NCBI GenBank assembly: GCA_037367355.1
Contig: CM074697.1
Location: 2,790,001 to 2,854,000 of the forward strand
Direction of reading: 5' to 3'
Length of the DNA: 64,000 nucleotides
Source of the DNA: Neoscytalidium dimidiatum
Taxonomy: Eukaryota; Ascomycota; Dothideomycetes; Botryosphaeriales; Botryosphaeriaceae
Shown here: in pieces, positions 1-10,906 of the stretch
Layout of the letters: every line of letters starts with the position of its first letter
Position numbering within the stretch: position 1 is the stretch's first letter
Notes under the pieces: generated by a model
Databases searched by the model: none
The model's input: the letters and a program-made list of their open reading frames with translations, nothing else
Told to the model about the DNA's origin: nothing
Made by a program: the position numbers and the translations under genes

Positions 1-340
1 CAAAAGAAAGAGAGAGAGAGAAAAAAAAAACACGCCTCGGCGAGCAGAAATGTAGAGCAGAAAAGAACGTCCAAGACAAGACATCACGCGGGTGGTGCAT
101 GAGAGGAAAGATGGGCGGACTTGTTACCGAAATCGGGCTAGACAGGACGCTCGGGTGGCGCGAGATCGGGTGCAGCTGGCCTGCGCTGCCACGGGCCCGG
201 CCAAATAAAATCTCACCGCGGCCATCTTCGAGAAGCTCTGTACTCAGCACCTGCTTCCTCCCTTCTCGCTACCACCATTGCAAAGTGCATTGCTGCGTGC
301 GATTCTTTCTGGGTTAAGTCCCTGTCAAGCCTCAGCCAAT
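1..340. other. 5' flank of the DUR3-like gene, no gene seen
   Basis: A GA-rich and A-rich tract occupies the first 30 bases, followed by unremarkable sequence leading to the ATG at 341. It is probably promoter and 5' leader of the downstream transporter. No convincing coding frame is visible. Confidence 0.5.
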
Positions 341-3037
341 ATGGGTGTTCCGTCTTCTCAGGCCTCTAACGCCATCATCTACCTCACCTACGGGGCATTT
401 TTGTAAGGCTCGGTTTTTCGCCGTTTCCACGGCGAGTGATTCGACAGGCCTAGAAGCTGATTTTTCGATACCCTTCTGCAGGATATGCGGTGTCTTTGTA
501 GCATGGAAACTCCGCCATCAGTCCAAGACGGACTACCTGTCCAGCAATCGGACTCAAAAGGGTCAGGACAACAGGCGCATTTTCATTTCTCTTTCTGGCC
601 GTACAATGAGGCCAAAGCGGCGATCCTCGCACTACGAACGGGGTGCTGCAGAATATTCATTTACTAACTCTCCCTGCGTACAGCGATTCCACTCGCCCTG
701 AACTTCATAGCTTCGGGTGAGTGACGCACCGGCGTGCAGATGCGAATCTGCATCTCGATGTCTCTAGCATCCATATTCAGCGGCAGCAACGCTTCTCCGT
801 CTGTGACCAAGACCGGATCAGACCAAGTACAGTGGGTCTTCACCGCAGGCTCGGGTTGCTACCAGTCCGCAAAGTATTCTTTTCGGAGTGTCCAAGAGGG
901 ACAAACAATGGCCAGGTTCGTATTACAGATCGATTCTTCGCAGTGGTAAAGCTAGCTAGAGAGAAAATCTCTGCATCGCCACTGCAAAGTGGGATTTTCG
1001 TGGCAGATGAAAAGCCGAGACCCTTGGATCGTTTGGCGAACTGACGAAATTCCTCTTCCGCCTGCTCGAGCTTGGCAAGAGAATTTCTTACCACATTCCC
1101 ACTCAGTCTTCCGGAAACTCATGGCAAGATAGCCTCGCGCTTCCTCACAATGAGGTGGTGATGTAGAGATATCTCAGCTGGACGAACTCCTGTGCGGCAT
1201 CACTACGGGCGCTGAGTCTCGTGGAAGCTGTCCGCGATATCCACCCCTTCCTCCACGCGGTTACCAGAACGGTAATCTTGTGTTGGCAGTGGAGATATTG
1301 CAATCTTCCACCGTGATAAAGCTGAGAAGTACCGTTCAAACTCGATCAAGATAATACTTGCGTGAGGAATGTGCTGCCGCTGATAACCCCCTTCCCTCTC
1401 TTGCCTTCGAACACCCTTTCCGTCGTTCTTTCAGCTGACCTAGGGAAACTCGCGTTCGCGATTGAACAGCTCTTGGTTCTGGTATCCTGTTCACGTATCC
1501 GGAGATCGCCACCATCGCTGGGGTGCAAGGCCTTGTCGTCTACGCGCTGTCGTCTGGACTGCCGCTTCTGATCTTCGGCTACTTGGGTCCGGTTATCAGA
1601 CGGAAGTGTCCTGAGGGCTTCGTGCTCACAGAGTGGACAAGGCAGCGTTATGGCACCGTTGCGGCTCTCTTTCTCAGCTTGATGACGTAGGTCCTTGAGA
1701 GACTTGGAGAACGCCCGAAAGAGCAGATGAAACTGAGTACATGAGTAGGCTTATCACGCTTTTCCTGTATATGGTCGCGGAGCTCTCTGCCCTTCAGCAG
1801 ATCATCACCGCTTTAACCGGTCTAGATGGCCTCCCTGCTGTGATCGTGCAGTGCGTTGTCACCACCATCTACACCTGTGAGTGATAAGTCTCTTTGCCCC
1901 TACCCCGAACCAAAACACTGAGGCATTTCTCCACCAGCTCTCGGCGGTTTCAAAGTCTCGTTCGTGACGGACAACATCCAAGGCGCCATGGTCCTCGGTC
2001 TCATCCTCCTCGGAGTCATCACAGTCGGCGTCGAGACCGAAATCGACCGCTCCCTGATCGACACCTCGGGCTACCTGAACGCCTCCCTCCTCGGCTGGCA
2101 GCTCATCTACATCCTTCCCGTCGCGATCCTCACCAACGACTTCTTCCTCTCGGGCTTCTGGCTCCGCACCTTCGCCTCGCGCACCGACCGCGACCTGCGC
2201 ATCGGCGTCGGCATCGCCTCCGCCGCCGTCACCGTCATCCTCACGCTCGTCGGCTGCGGCGGCCTCCTCGCCGCCTGGTCGGGCGCGTGGCCGGGCGACC
2301 CCCCGCAAGAGGGCTCCATCGCCTTCTTCGCCCTCCTCGCCACCCTCCCCGCGTGGGTCGTCGGCATCGTGCTCGTCATGGTGGTCGCGCTCTCGACCGC
2401 GGCCTTCGACTCCTTCCAGTCCGCCATGGTCTCGACCGGCTCCAACGACCTCTTCCGCAACGCCCTGCCGCTCTGGTGCATCCGCGCGCTCGTCGTCGCC
2501 GCCATCGTGCCCGTCGTCGTCGTCGCCCTGCGCTCGCCGTCCGTCCTGCAGGTCTACCTCGTCTCCGACCTCGTCTCCGCCTCGCTCGTGCCCGTCCTCG
2601 TCGTCGGCCTCGCCGACGCCTGCTGGTGGTGGTCCGGCGCCGAGGTCGTCGTCGGCGGCCTCGGCGGCATCTTCTCCGTCTTCCTGTTCGGCGTCGTGTA
2701 CTACGACGGCGACGCGCGCGAAGGGGCGCGCCTGATCCTGCTGGAGAACGGGCTGTACGCGGGCGATTGGAGCGCGTTCGGCGCGTTCGTGGCCGCGCCG
2801 GTCGGCGCCCTGCTGTGGGCGGCGGCTTGCTGGTGCGTGAGGGTGGGCGGCGCGTGGCTTCTCGCGCGGGCCAGGGGCGAGAGGTTCACCGCGCTGGACC
2901 GGCCCGTGCGGCCGGAGAGCGTGAGCGATGAGAGCAGGGCGCTCGGGGGGAGTAGTGGCGGGGCGGGGGATGTGGAGGGGTATGGGAGTGTGAGCAGGGT
3001 GGAGGCGGAGCCGGGGAAGGGGGGAAAGTTCTTCTGA
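341..3037 (+). CDS. DUR3: DUR3-type urea/sodium:solute symporter
   Basis: This is a plasma-membrane symporter of the sodium:solute symporter family, closest in pattern to fungal urea active transporters (DUR3). Reading the splice sites gives exons 341-402, 482-561, 684-716, 1470-1686, 1749-1876 and 1938-3037, all in phase, for 539 residues. Joined exons read through family blocks such as LNFIASALGSGILFTYPEIA, CPEGFVLTEWTRQRYG and MVAELSALQQIITALTGLDG, then GGFKVSFVTDNIQGAMV near residue 180. About a dozen hydrophobic segments follow. The family is often 650-700 residues, so this copy is short at the N-terminus, probably lacking the first helix, and at the C-terminus. The start at 341 is the first ATG in frame with exon 1. 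Intron 3 (717-1469) is 753 nt, far longer than its neighbours. The exact substrate (urea or polyamine) cannot be read from sequence. Confidence 0.85.
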
Positions 3038-3643
3038 GCCTTCTGGGAGGGTTAGGTGCGGTTGAGAGGGGAGGAACTATCAAGGGTGAGCAAGAGGGTT
3101 CATGAGAAGCGTGCTGATGAGGAAAGAAGAGAAATGTGGGTATTGGAAGCAGAGGGGCCGGTTCAACAGCGGTCAAAACTCGAGATGAATGAGGGTTGGA
3201 TACTTCAGCGTCACTATTATAATGGCCTGACACAGTGAAATTGGGAGAGGTGGAGGGGCTTCGGTGGGACTGGCAAGGCAGAGTGCTGTGAATACTGCAC
3301 AATGACTGTAAATGCAACGCACACGACAAATCATGCAAAACGACTGTCCTCGTTGTCATAACTAGCTACTGAGACAATTACAATACCTGGTCCACGCTCC
3401 TTACAGCTTCCTTTTCTCACCGAGGCACACAACGGCTTGTGGAGAACACATACACGTTCCTCGAGCGCTTGAAGTCTTCGACCGTGTGTCTACTGCCAGG
3501 AGCGAGAAGCGTTGAACTTTCATGCCAACGAGAGTGATTATGCGTTTAGTCTACGAGCTTCTCGCCTGACACAATCGATGATCTGCTGAGACTTTATTCA
3601 GCATAAGGGAGAGTAACAAAGGGGAGGAGAATCAGACTTTTCG
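3038..3643. other. Intergenic between the DUR3-like gene and a secreted-protein gene, 3' ends facing
   Basis: This 606-base stretch lies between two convergent genes. It holds only short frames without family signal and is probably 3' UTR sequence of both. Nothing else was recognised. Confidence 0.4.
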
Positions 3644-4054
3644 TTATTTGTAAGAGTAAATGGTAACAACCACGCCATCTCCTTTCACGATACAACCCAG
3701 ATCTGCGAAGTTGACCCGCGAGTTGAGGGTGCATGTCGTGTCGTAAAGCGCAGAGAGCCGCCCCGCTATGAAGTATAGACTGAATGTCTGGCCGGTAATC
3801 TTTTTCGTTGCCGACACGAGAAGGGTTTTGGAGTCCGGGCATTTGCTGCGGTCCTCATGGCTGCTGAGGTGGAAGGCGTAGCAATTGTCGAATTCGCCAC
3901 CCTCTTGCAGATTGATCGAACACGGATGTTCCGTGGCTTCGAGGCCCGACGGGACAGGCGTACCTGGATAGCACAGGTCCGAAAGGTACTGTGATGCTGA
4001 CATACGTGCGCATAGGAACAAAGTGACAAATATTTGAAGAGTAAACCAAACCAT
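3644..4054 (-). CDS. Small secreted six-cysteine protein, unknown family
   Basis: A single-exon frame gives 136 residues from the ATG at 4054. An upstream in-frame ATG at 4120 would add 22 polar residues before the hydrophobic stretch, so 4054 is preferred. Residues 1-21 form a signal peptide (VWFTLQIFVTLFLC core, then small residues). The mature part of about 115 residues has six cysteines (in the contexts DLCYPG, HPCS, NCYAF, KCPD, TCTL and GCIV), compatible with three disulphides, and no transmembrane segment. It ends in a beta-like stretch of alternating hydrophobic residues. It is gene-isolated, in an AT-richer spacer. I do not recognise the family. Size, export signal and cysteines make it an effector-like candidate in a plant-associated fungus, which is inference. 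Confidence 0.55.
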   Translation of the reverse strand: MVWFTLQIFVTLFLCARMSASQYLSDLCYPGTPVPSGLEATEHPCSINLQEGGEFDNCYAFHLSSHEDRSKCPDSKTLLVSATKKITGQTFSLYFIAGRLSALYDTTCTLNSRVNFADLGCIVKGDGVVVTIYSYK

Positions 4055-5490
4055 ATCTAATCTTCGTGTAATATGCGTCCGTAGCAGAGAGGAATATGGG
4101 AGATGAAAGGTAACGGACATTAGACATAGGCACTTCTAGCCATATGTAGACAGATCTAAGCAGCTGCACACATTGCTTAAAGTTAATTCAGGTATTTCAC
4201 GAGATCCAAGCCCTTTATTTTTAGCAAGTCGTTAGGCTCTTAGCGGGAGTCACTACCCTAGAAGATATGTACAGAGGGTCGTCAAATTCCGAAACAGTAC
4301 AGCATTTCTGTTAGAATACTAGGTGAAAGATGATCTGCGCTATAACTACGAGTAAATACGTTTTATGACCAGATGCACATCTCAAACCCATCTAAACACT
4401 GCACGAGTTCACCGCCTTGTGGTCAGCTATCTCCTTGAAGAATCCACAAGTACGTTGCTCTCAAACCACTGGTCATTGAGAACTCTTCCATAAGCGGGCT
4501 TTTCATGATCCGTTGGCTGCCGGTAGTGGCGCATTTTTGCCGGTAAGCTTCAAACCCAGTCGCACAACCCCCGAAAGCCCGCACATTACAACAAGGATTT
4601 TTACGAAGAGCTCGTGTTCGAGAGGCATCTCAGCAAGAGACACCCATGTGAACGCCGAATCCATTCGTAGTCGAAGCAGTCATGCGGATGTGAGGCTATG
4701 AATAAATTGCAACATACACTTCCAGCGACTGTCTCAACTCTATAGCTTTCATTGAACTGCTATTCACAACCGTTTAACCCGAATTTATCACAGCTAATTA
4801 TTTCGGAGGCCAGGGATCGAATAAAAACTCTTCGCACCGACCATTCCTTCGGCCTGTCATGCAGTGCAGCATCACCATGTTTATTCATGTAGCCCGCCTC
4901 CTAGCGGCTGATCTGGCAGCTGCAGTTACGAAGGCGTCTCCTATACATTACCGACATGCCGTTCGGTAGTTTCATAAGTGTTCTGCGACGAGCCGCCCTA
5001 GTGACTGCTAAATTATTTAGATATCAAAATCAGACCATGCTGAGAGCGTATGCTTGATTTAGTGGCGAATATGCTTCAAATGAAAGCTTGGCTGGACCGG
5101 GGGCCAGGAAAATGAGCCGGATAAAGACGTTGCTTCCGCTACGTCCGGCCACACAGAGGAGAAGCATACGGCTTTCTGGTACCGGTGACATGGGAGAAGG
5201 ATCAATCGTTGGCTAAGGTGAATGATAGGACTACTAGAGAAGAGCGCCTGGATTTTTGCAAAGCCCTCCGATCAAAGTTTGTAAGTAGTAACACGAAATG
5301 ACATTTATTTCTACGTTTTTCCATTTTCCTTTTTTGATAGTCCGAGTAAAAAAAAAACCCCCTTCACGACTCGGTCCGTTCCGAATCTCAAATTCCCGCC
5401 ATTGCACCCCCGACACTTCTTCCTGGTTTCCCAGGCCCTATCAATAGACCACATTCCACAAAGCCCCCTTCCCCATCTACGCCAGCCCAT
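4055..5490. other. Gene-free spacer of 1.4 kb
   Basis: The sequence is AT-richer than neighbouring coding DNA. It includes the promoter side of the secreted protein and the 3' flank of ADE1. Only short frames without recognisable domains are present. No repeat array, tRNA or transposon terminus was seen. Confidence 0.4.
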
Positions 5491-6828
5491 CTACGGAGAC
5501 ACCCACTTCTCCCCCGTCAGCTTCTCGTAGGCCTCGACGTACTTCTCCCTCGTCCTCGTCACGATCTCGTCCGGCATCGCCACGCCCTCCTTCCCCTTCA
5601 GCCCCTCCCTCGTCAGCCAATCCCGCAGGAACTGCTTGTCGAAGCTGTCCTGGCCGCGCCCGACGGCGTACCCGTCGGCGGGCCAGAAGCGGCTGCTGTC
5701 GGGCGTCAGCACCTCGTCGACCAGCACGACGGCGCGCTCCGGGTCGGCCTCGTCGAAGCCGAACTCGAACTTGGTGTCGGCGATGACGATGCCGCGGGCG
5801 CGGGCGTGGGCGGCGGCGGCGCCGTACAGCGCCAGCGCCAGCGCCTCGATGCGCGCCGCCGTCGCCGCGTCGCCGACGATCTGCGCGGCGCGCTCGCGCG
5901 TGATGTTCTCGTCCTTGCCGCCGACCGCGGCCTTGGTCGAGGGCGTGTAGATCGGGTGCGGCAGCTGCTGGGATTCCTGCAGCCCCGCCGGCGCGGGCTC
6001 ACCGTGGATGGTGCCCGCGCGCTGGTACTCGGACCACGCGGAGCCGGTGATGTAGCCGCGGACGATGGCCTCGATGGGGAAGATGCGCAGGCGCTTGACG
6101 TGCATGGAGCGGTTGCGGAGCGTGGAGAGCTGGGCTGGGGAGAGCGTCGGGGAGGCGGCGGTGAGGGATGGGGGCAGGTCGGTGGAGATGAGGTGCGTGC
6201 GGAGGGAGGGGACTTGGCTGGACAGGTAGCGGAACCAGTAGGCGGAGATTTTGGTGAGGAGGGCGCCTTTTTCGGGGATGCCCTGTGGGGGGTGGGGTGT
6301 CAGTCTTGCTGGGATGGCGAGACGGCCACACGGGGAAGGTTTGATTTTGATAGAGATATTTGGGAATGATTCTGAATGATGATGCGGTGAAGGAAATGTG
6401 CTTGTTAAAATCCATCACAGAAAAGCACAATGAAAAAGAGATGATACGAGGAAGTCGAATTAAGAAAATATTACTTGCGAATTGGCGCAGGATAAAACTC
6501 AAGGGTTGGGAAGGAGAAGATTAAATGCTGAATATAGTGGTTGGCTTAAAGTAATAGGAAGAGAGAGACACAGCGGAGAGAACAGAAGCCGAAAAGTTCA
6601 CTGGAAATAGGAAGATTACAGATTCAGCGATGAGGCAAGAAAAGCGACCATACATACATTCTTCATGATAACATCGTATGCGCTGATGCGGTCGGTGGCC
6701 ACAAACAGCAGCGAGTCCTTGTCGATCTCGTAGACATCGCGGACCTTGCCGCGAGCCAGCAGCTTGAAGCCATGGTCCTCCAGGTTCGTGGAGACGATGG
6801 CAGTAGACGCCGGTTCAATCGTCGACAT
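5491..6828 (-). CDS. ADE1: Phosphoribosylaminoimidazole-succinocarboxamide (SAICAR) synthase
   Basis: This enzyme catalyses the ATP-dependent joining of CAIR and aspartate to give SAICAR in de novo purine synthesis, in the cytosol. Exon 1 is 6828-6658 (57 codons) and exon 2 is 6282-5491, joined by a 375-nt GTATGT...CAG intron, giving 320 residues (yeast Ade1 is about 306). The N-terminus carries the family's nucleotide-binding region [14 protein letters not shown] and [13 protein letters not shown], followed after the junction by GIPEKGALL. The later blocks [14 protein letters not shown] and [14 protein letters not shown] are the classic SAICAR synthase signatures, and [13 protein letters not shown] completes the substrate pocket. 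The gene ends WVSP. It is a known member of the wider MAT flank in Botryosphaeriaceae. The identification is secure, and exon boundaries are supported by phase and conserved sequence on both sides. Confidence 0.96.
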
Positions 6829-7710
6829 TTTCTGTTTCTTGTTTGAGGAAAAAAATCGAACAGTTGGGAGCGGATGGTTGAGTCAGAGTAGGTTGACGTC
6901 GAAGAGAAAATCTTCGGCTAGATAGGCGGCCACCTCTTTTGATTCAGGCCGTTCGACCGGACACGATGGAGAACAGCTGAGGTCGTGGGTGATCGCGCAA
7001 GATGACGACAGCTGGTGGAGCTGGTCAACGAGATGTCGGATATCGGCAATGCAGCCGTGTTTTCACGGCACGGCTATAACGTGGCTGTCGCAACGGGGGA
7101 TCAAGGCAGAGGCAGGCCGCGAAGGCCGGAAATCCAGCAAACTCCACGGCGTGCCATCGACAACTATCGCCCGCGTGGTTCTTCCGGCCTGGAGCAAATT
7201 ATTACTCTTCTAGGTTTCCGGCTCGGGCTTGACAGAGAGGTGCAAGTTCAATATTCAATGGGTTGGCCCTGACGGCTGCTTGCATTCACAAACTTTTCCT
7301 TTCGTGAACGGCGAAAATGACCAAAACCCTGAGGCGACGACTGCCATGCTTATCCGCTTGTATACAACAATATCTTTGATTTTTTGAATTGCCGACAACT
7401 TGAAAGTATCACATGATGCGATCAAGTTGGACAGCAGGGTTTTCAATGTACATCGTTCAAGCTGCACAGAAACGGTATCGTACAGATGGGTAAACAGGGC
7501 GATTCCTCCATCATCCATGTACAACCCGCAATGACCTATCCACCCGTAAAAGCGCCGTGACCAAATCTTTCTCATACACCAGAGCGGAGCAAGAACCCTG
7601 AACATACCAGATGCAACGCCACCCCATGTACGCATCTCCGACATACGCCCTATTGATAATGTTACACGAACAAAAGTACTTTTGGCATCTTATCAGACTG
7701 AGGGAAGTTC
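6829..7710. other. Intergenic: ADE1 promoter side and RIM2 3' flank
   Basis: Roughly 880 bases lie between the ADE1 start and the RIM2 stop, both on the minus strand. A 129-codon minus frame at 7255-7644 has no family signal and most likely falls in the RIM2 3' UTR. No RNA gene or repeat was recognised. Confidence 0.4.
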
Positions 7711-8976
7711 CTATACTTGAGAGCTGGTGCCCAATAACTTGAGCACACTCTCATATGTACCGAACATGATCGCTGCGCTGGGAACAACGCGCAGCAGATG
7801 GGGTGTCAGACCCCCGTAAAGACCAAGAAGGCCTTCTTCTTTGGCGACTAGGCGGAAACACTGGATGAGACCGGTGTACTTCTGCTGTCCGTTCTCCATC
7901 GGTGCCAAACGCAGGCGAGTCCGTACCACCTTTTTTTTTTGTCAGTGACCCAGACTTGCCATGAAATAATTGTCCTTGAACATGTCTTACCTCGTGGGGA
8001 TACGTCAGGATGGTTGCAATGAACTTTGCAAAACCAGCCGCACCAACGCCTCCTGTCCACTGGACCGTCTTATCCCAGACCGTAGGTTCCCGGCCGGAAG
8101 CATCCAGTCTCTGCTGCCTCTTCGCCAAACCCAGCTTCATCTGTTCGTACAGCACCCACTGCATGGTACTCTCCGAGACGCCCAAGTAACTCGCCGTAAG
8201 GCCTTTGTACAGTCCCCGGATGCCTTCCCGACGGATGGTCTGCATGGTGCAGTCGAGGGCGTTCTTGTACTGCCTGCCACCCTTAGCCTTCGCATTGGAC
8301 TTGTCCAGCTGCAATCTCGTCTTGACCAGCCAGATCGGGTTCGTAGCGGTACCCGTCACGATGCCGGCGGTGGCGGCGGCACAGAGATGTACCCACGCCG
8401 ACTCCTTCCCATCATTGAAGTATGTGCTAAGCACGCGCTTGCCATTGCCGTAGGCGTAGAAATTGATGGCGCGCGCGGGGACCACGCCGACCAAATTGGG
8501 ACCCAGGCCTTTGAACAAGGCTCTCCAACCTTCGGTGCGCGGGATGGCGAAGAGGATCTGGAAAGTTTCTCGGAAGTGGAGAAGGGCGCTGCGGCTAAGG
8601 GACATGGACGATGGAGGAGGGACGCCGCGTGCTGCTCGCGAGGCGAGCAATTGTTGGTGGTAGTAGTCGGACTGCAACCGGGTTTTCAACACGTCGAATG
8701 GCGCGGTCAGCGTCGCCGCGGCCGTTCCGCCCAGCCTGATAGAAGCCCGAGGTTAGAAAATGCGTGCAGAGATAGAGGGGGATTCACACACGCGCCGGCC
8801 ACGAAATGCGCCCATGATTTAGCGAAGGGTGAGGATTTTGTGGCTACCCTGGATCCATTGGGACTGTTCGGAAGGAGAGGTTCTCCGGACTCTCTCGGTT
8901 GGGGCAATGGGCTCTGCTCTATCGCAGACCGGGCCGCTCCAAGTGGGCGGGTTTCCTGGGCGGATTCGAGGGTCAT
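7711..8976 (-). CDS. RIM2: Mitochondrial pyrimidine-nucleotide carrier (RIM2 type)
   Basis: This is a mitochondrial inner-membrane carrier (SLC25) of the Rim2/SLC25A33-36 group, which imports pyrimidine nucleotides. The exons are 8976-8792, 8735-7991 and 7929-7711, in phase, for 382 residues (yeast Rim2 is 377). The three tandem repeats each show the carrier signature: APFDVLKTRLQ, NPIWLVKTRLQ (the tryptophan variant typical of nucleotide carriers) and, across the last junction, YPHEVVRTRLR. Each repeat is followed by a glycine-rich GLYKGL or GLYGGL element. The start at 8976 gives a Pro/Ser-rich leader of about 55 residues before SWAHFVAGALGGTAAATLT. It is divergent from CIA30, with 388 bases between the start codons, so a shared promoter is likely. 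Confidence in the family is high; the substrate assignment rests on the tryptophan signature and length. Confidence 0.93.
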
Positions 8977-9364
8977 ATACGATGTGGGTGAAGCTGTTGC
9001 GGTACTGGGTCGTGAGAGGCGAAGGGCGGTGCGAGAGGGCAATTTTATGGGGTGATTCGCGGCGCCTGTGTTAGGAGAAAGTGTACAGGCGGAAAAGGGC
9101 GAGCATGTGATGTTGCAGGAGCAGCGGGGAAAAATTGGAGAGAGGTTGATGTGGCGCGAGAAGGTAGCTCTGGTGTGGGAGGACGCGCTGACAGAGAAAT
9201 TCCTGACCCCGGTCGAGTCGGCGTCATGCATCGCATGCGACGCGCCCGCCCGCACCGCAGTGCTTGAGCTTCGATCTGCACGAGCTCCGTTGCCGGCTCC
9301 GCCCCTCCACCAGAGAAGCACACCTTCTCCTTTCCCCAGCGCAATTGCTCTACAGAATCCAGCC
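8977..9364. promoter_or_regulatory. Shared divergent promoter RIM2 / CIA30
   Basis: The 388-base interval separates the divergent start codons of two mitochondrial genes. The overlapping open frames on both strands are low-complexity shadows. No specific operator can be named from sequence alone. Confidence 0.5.
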
Positions 9365-10200
9365 ATGCGGTCGACCTCCATCCTCAGCGCTCCAGGCTTC
9401 TGGAAGCGCAGCTTGGACGAGCTCCGCCGCCGCTCCAACACAGGCATGCCCGACACCTCGCTGCCTCCACCGGCCCACGCCTACTAATCCTCCCATTTCC
9501 TGCAGTCTTCAAGCTCGAAGCCATGAAGGGCGCTGCGCCGCTGACCATGATCGACTTCGCCGACTCTTCATCCATTGGCCTCTGCAAGCGCATGTCCGAC
9601 GCTGATATCGGCGGCTACTCCGAGGTCAACCTCGACTTCGAGCCCCAGTCGGCCGACTCGCCACCGCATGCCCGCTTCCACGGGAGCATCTCCATCCAGC
9701 TGCCCCAGAACATGCCTCACGTTACGCGCACCGGCTTCGCTGGCTGGAGAACACACGATCGGCCCTCAACCCTCTTCGGCAAGTCGCTCTTCGACCTGGA
9801 CCCGTACAAGTACCTGGCTCTGCGCGTGAGGTCGGACGGCCGCAAATACTTCGTCAATATCCAAACTGAGTCCGTGGTGCCGACGGATCTGCATCAGCAC
9901 CGCCTGTATACGCGCAAGCCCGGTGAGTGGGAGACGGTGCTCATCAAGCTGAGCGAGTTCGTGCGGACAAACCACGGCATTCCGGTTGAGCCGCAGCGTG
10001 AGATGATGAGGCAGAGAGTACGTTCTGTAGGTATCAGCTTAACAGATAGGGTACCCGGGCCGTATGAACTCTGCATTAGCAAGATCTGGGCAACGAACCA
10101 GCTGAGCCAAGGGGAGGCAGAGGAGGATGCTCGCTCGGATGAGATATCGAAGGCACCGGCTCTGGAAGCCGAAGATGCAGAGAGGCACAAGGCTATCTGA
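9365..10200 (+). CDS. CIA30: Complex I intermediate-associated protein 30
   Basis: This is an assembly factor for mitochondrial NADH:ubiquinone oxidoreductase (CIA30/NDUFAF1 family). Exon 1 is 9365-9443 and exon 2 is 9506-10200, giving 257 residues. The joined sequence reads ELRRRSNTGVFKLEAMKGA and then the CIA30 domain, residues about 45-230. Landmarks include GGYSEVNLDF, GFAGWRT, the DPYKYLALRVRSDGRKYFVN block, GEWETVLIKLSEFV and VRSVGISL. The 62-nt intron starts with GC (CAG/GCATGC) and ends TGCAG, with a perfect TACTAAT branch site at 9482-9488, so it is a GC-AG intron. If translation instead began inside exon 2 at 9523, the mitochondrial leader would be lost, so the spliced start is preferred. 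CIA30 is a standard neighbour of the MAT locus in Botryosphaeriaceae. Confidence 0.92.
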
Positions 10201-10900
10201 GATGTGGAATTCTTTAATTCCTTCCGGTTGGGATGAGGAGTAGCGTATGTAAACAGTAACTGCCACGGACGCTTGGTGGGTGCCGGAGATCTTGCAACAG
10301 CAGTGCACTCTCCGGCGAGTGGAAGGGAATGCATTTGAGGACAGAAGCACCCTCTTTCCACGATCATTTGGCGGCTGCATGGGCGCCTCAACTCCAACTG
10401 AGGAGACGGGCTTGTTTCTCGCAATAATCCTGGAGCCGACGACGTCATTATCGAGGGAGAGCTAAAGATGGTCGGCTGCCGCGCCGAACAATGAAATGAT
10501 CAAGATCAAATGTAAATCCAGCGCGCGAATTGATCAGGACTATTTTGTGAATACGAATTATTATTCGTCGCTTTGTAGATAGATGCAGCCGCTACAATGA
10601 TCGTGTCTTGTGTAGCCACTGAAGTGTGGTGGGCCGCACAGTTTCCGTCAAAGCTTGTGTGACTCGTGCCCACGCGTTCAACGCTTTCCCGTCGCGGCAA
10701 AACGCCGTGCCTTGCCCCACCATGTTTACCATCACGACCTCTCTATCCTCTGGCAACCCTGCTGTTTAATACTCACAAATAATTCTCTTGACCATGCGGA
10801 TTCGACCTAGAGACGTAACACCCATATTGGACGTCCACCGATAAACAAAGAAAAAATTCAGAAAGAACACTACACTGCCCGGCGAACTCAACCATATGCC
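10201..10900. other. Intergenic between CIA30 and APC5
   Basis: The first part is the CIA30 3' flank; the last 200 bases lead into APC5. The minus-strand frames here overlap the CIA30 tail and carry no family signal. No repeat or RNA gene was recognised. Confidence 0.4.
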
Positions 10901-10906
10901 ATGACC

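Noticed and set aside
7255..7644. 129-codon minus frame downstream of RIM2
   Set aside because: It lies just past the RIM2 stop in the likely 3' UTR and has no recognisable features.
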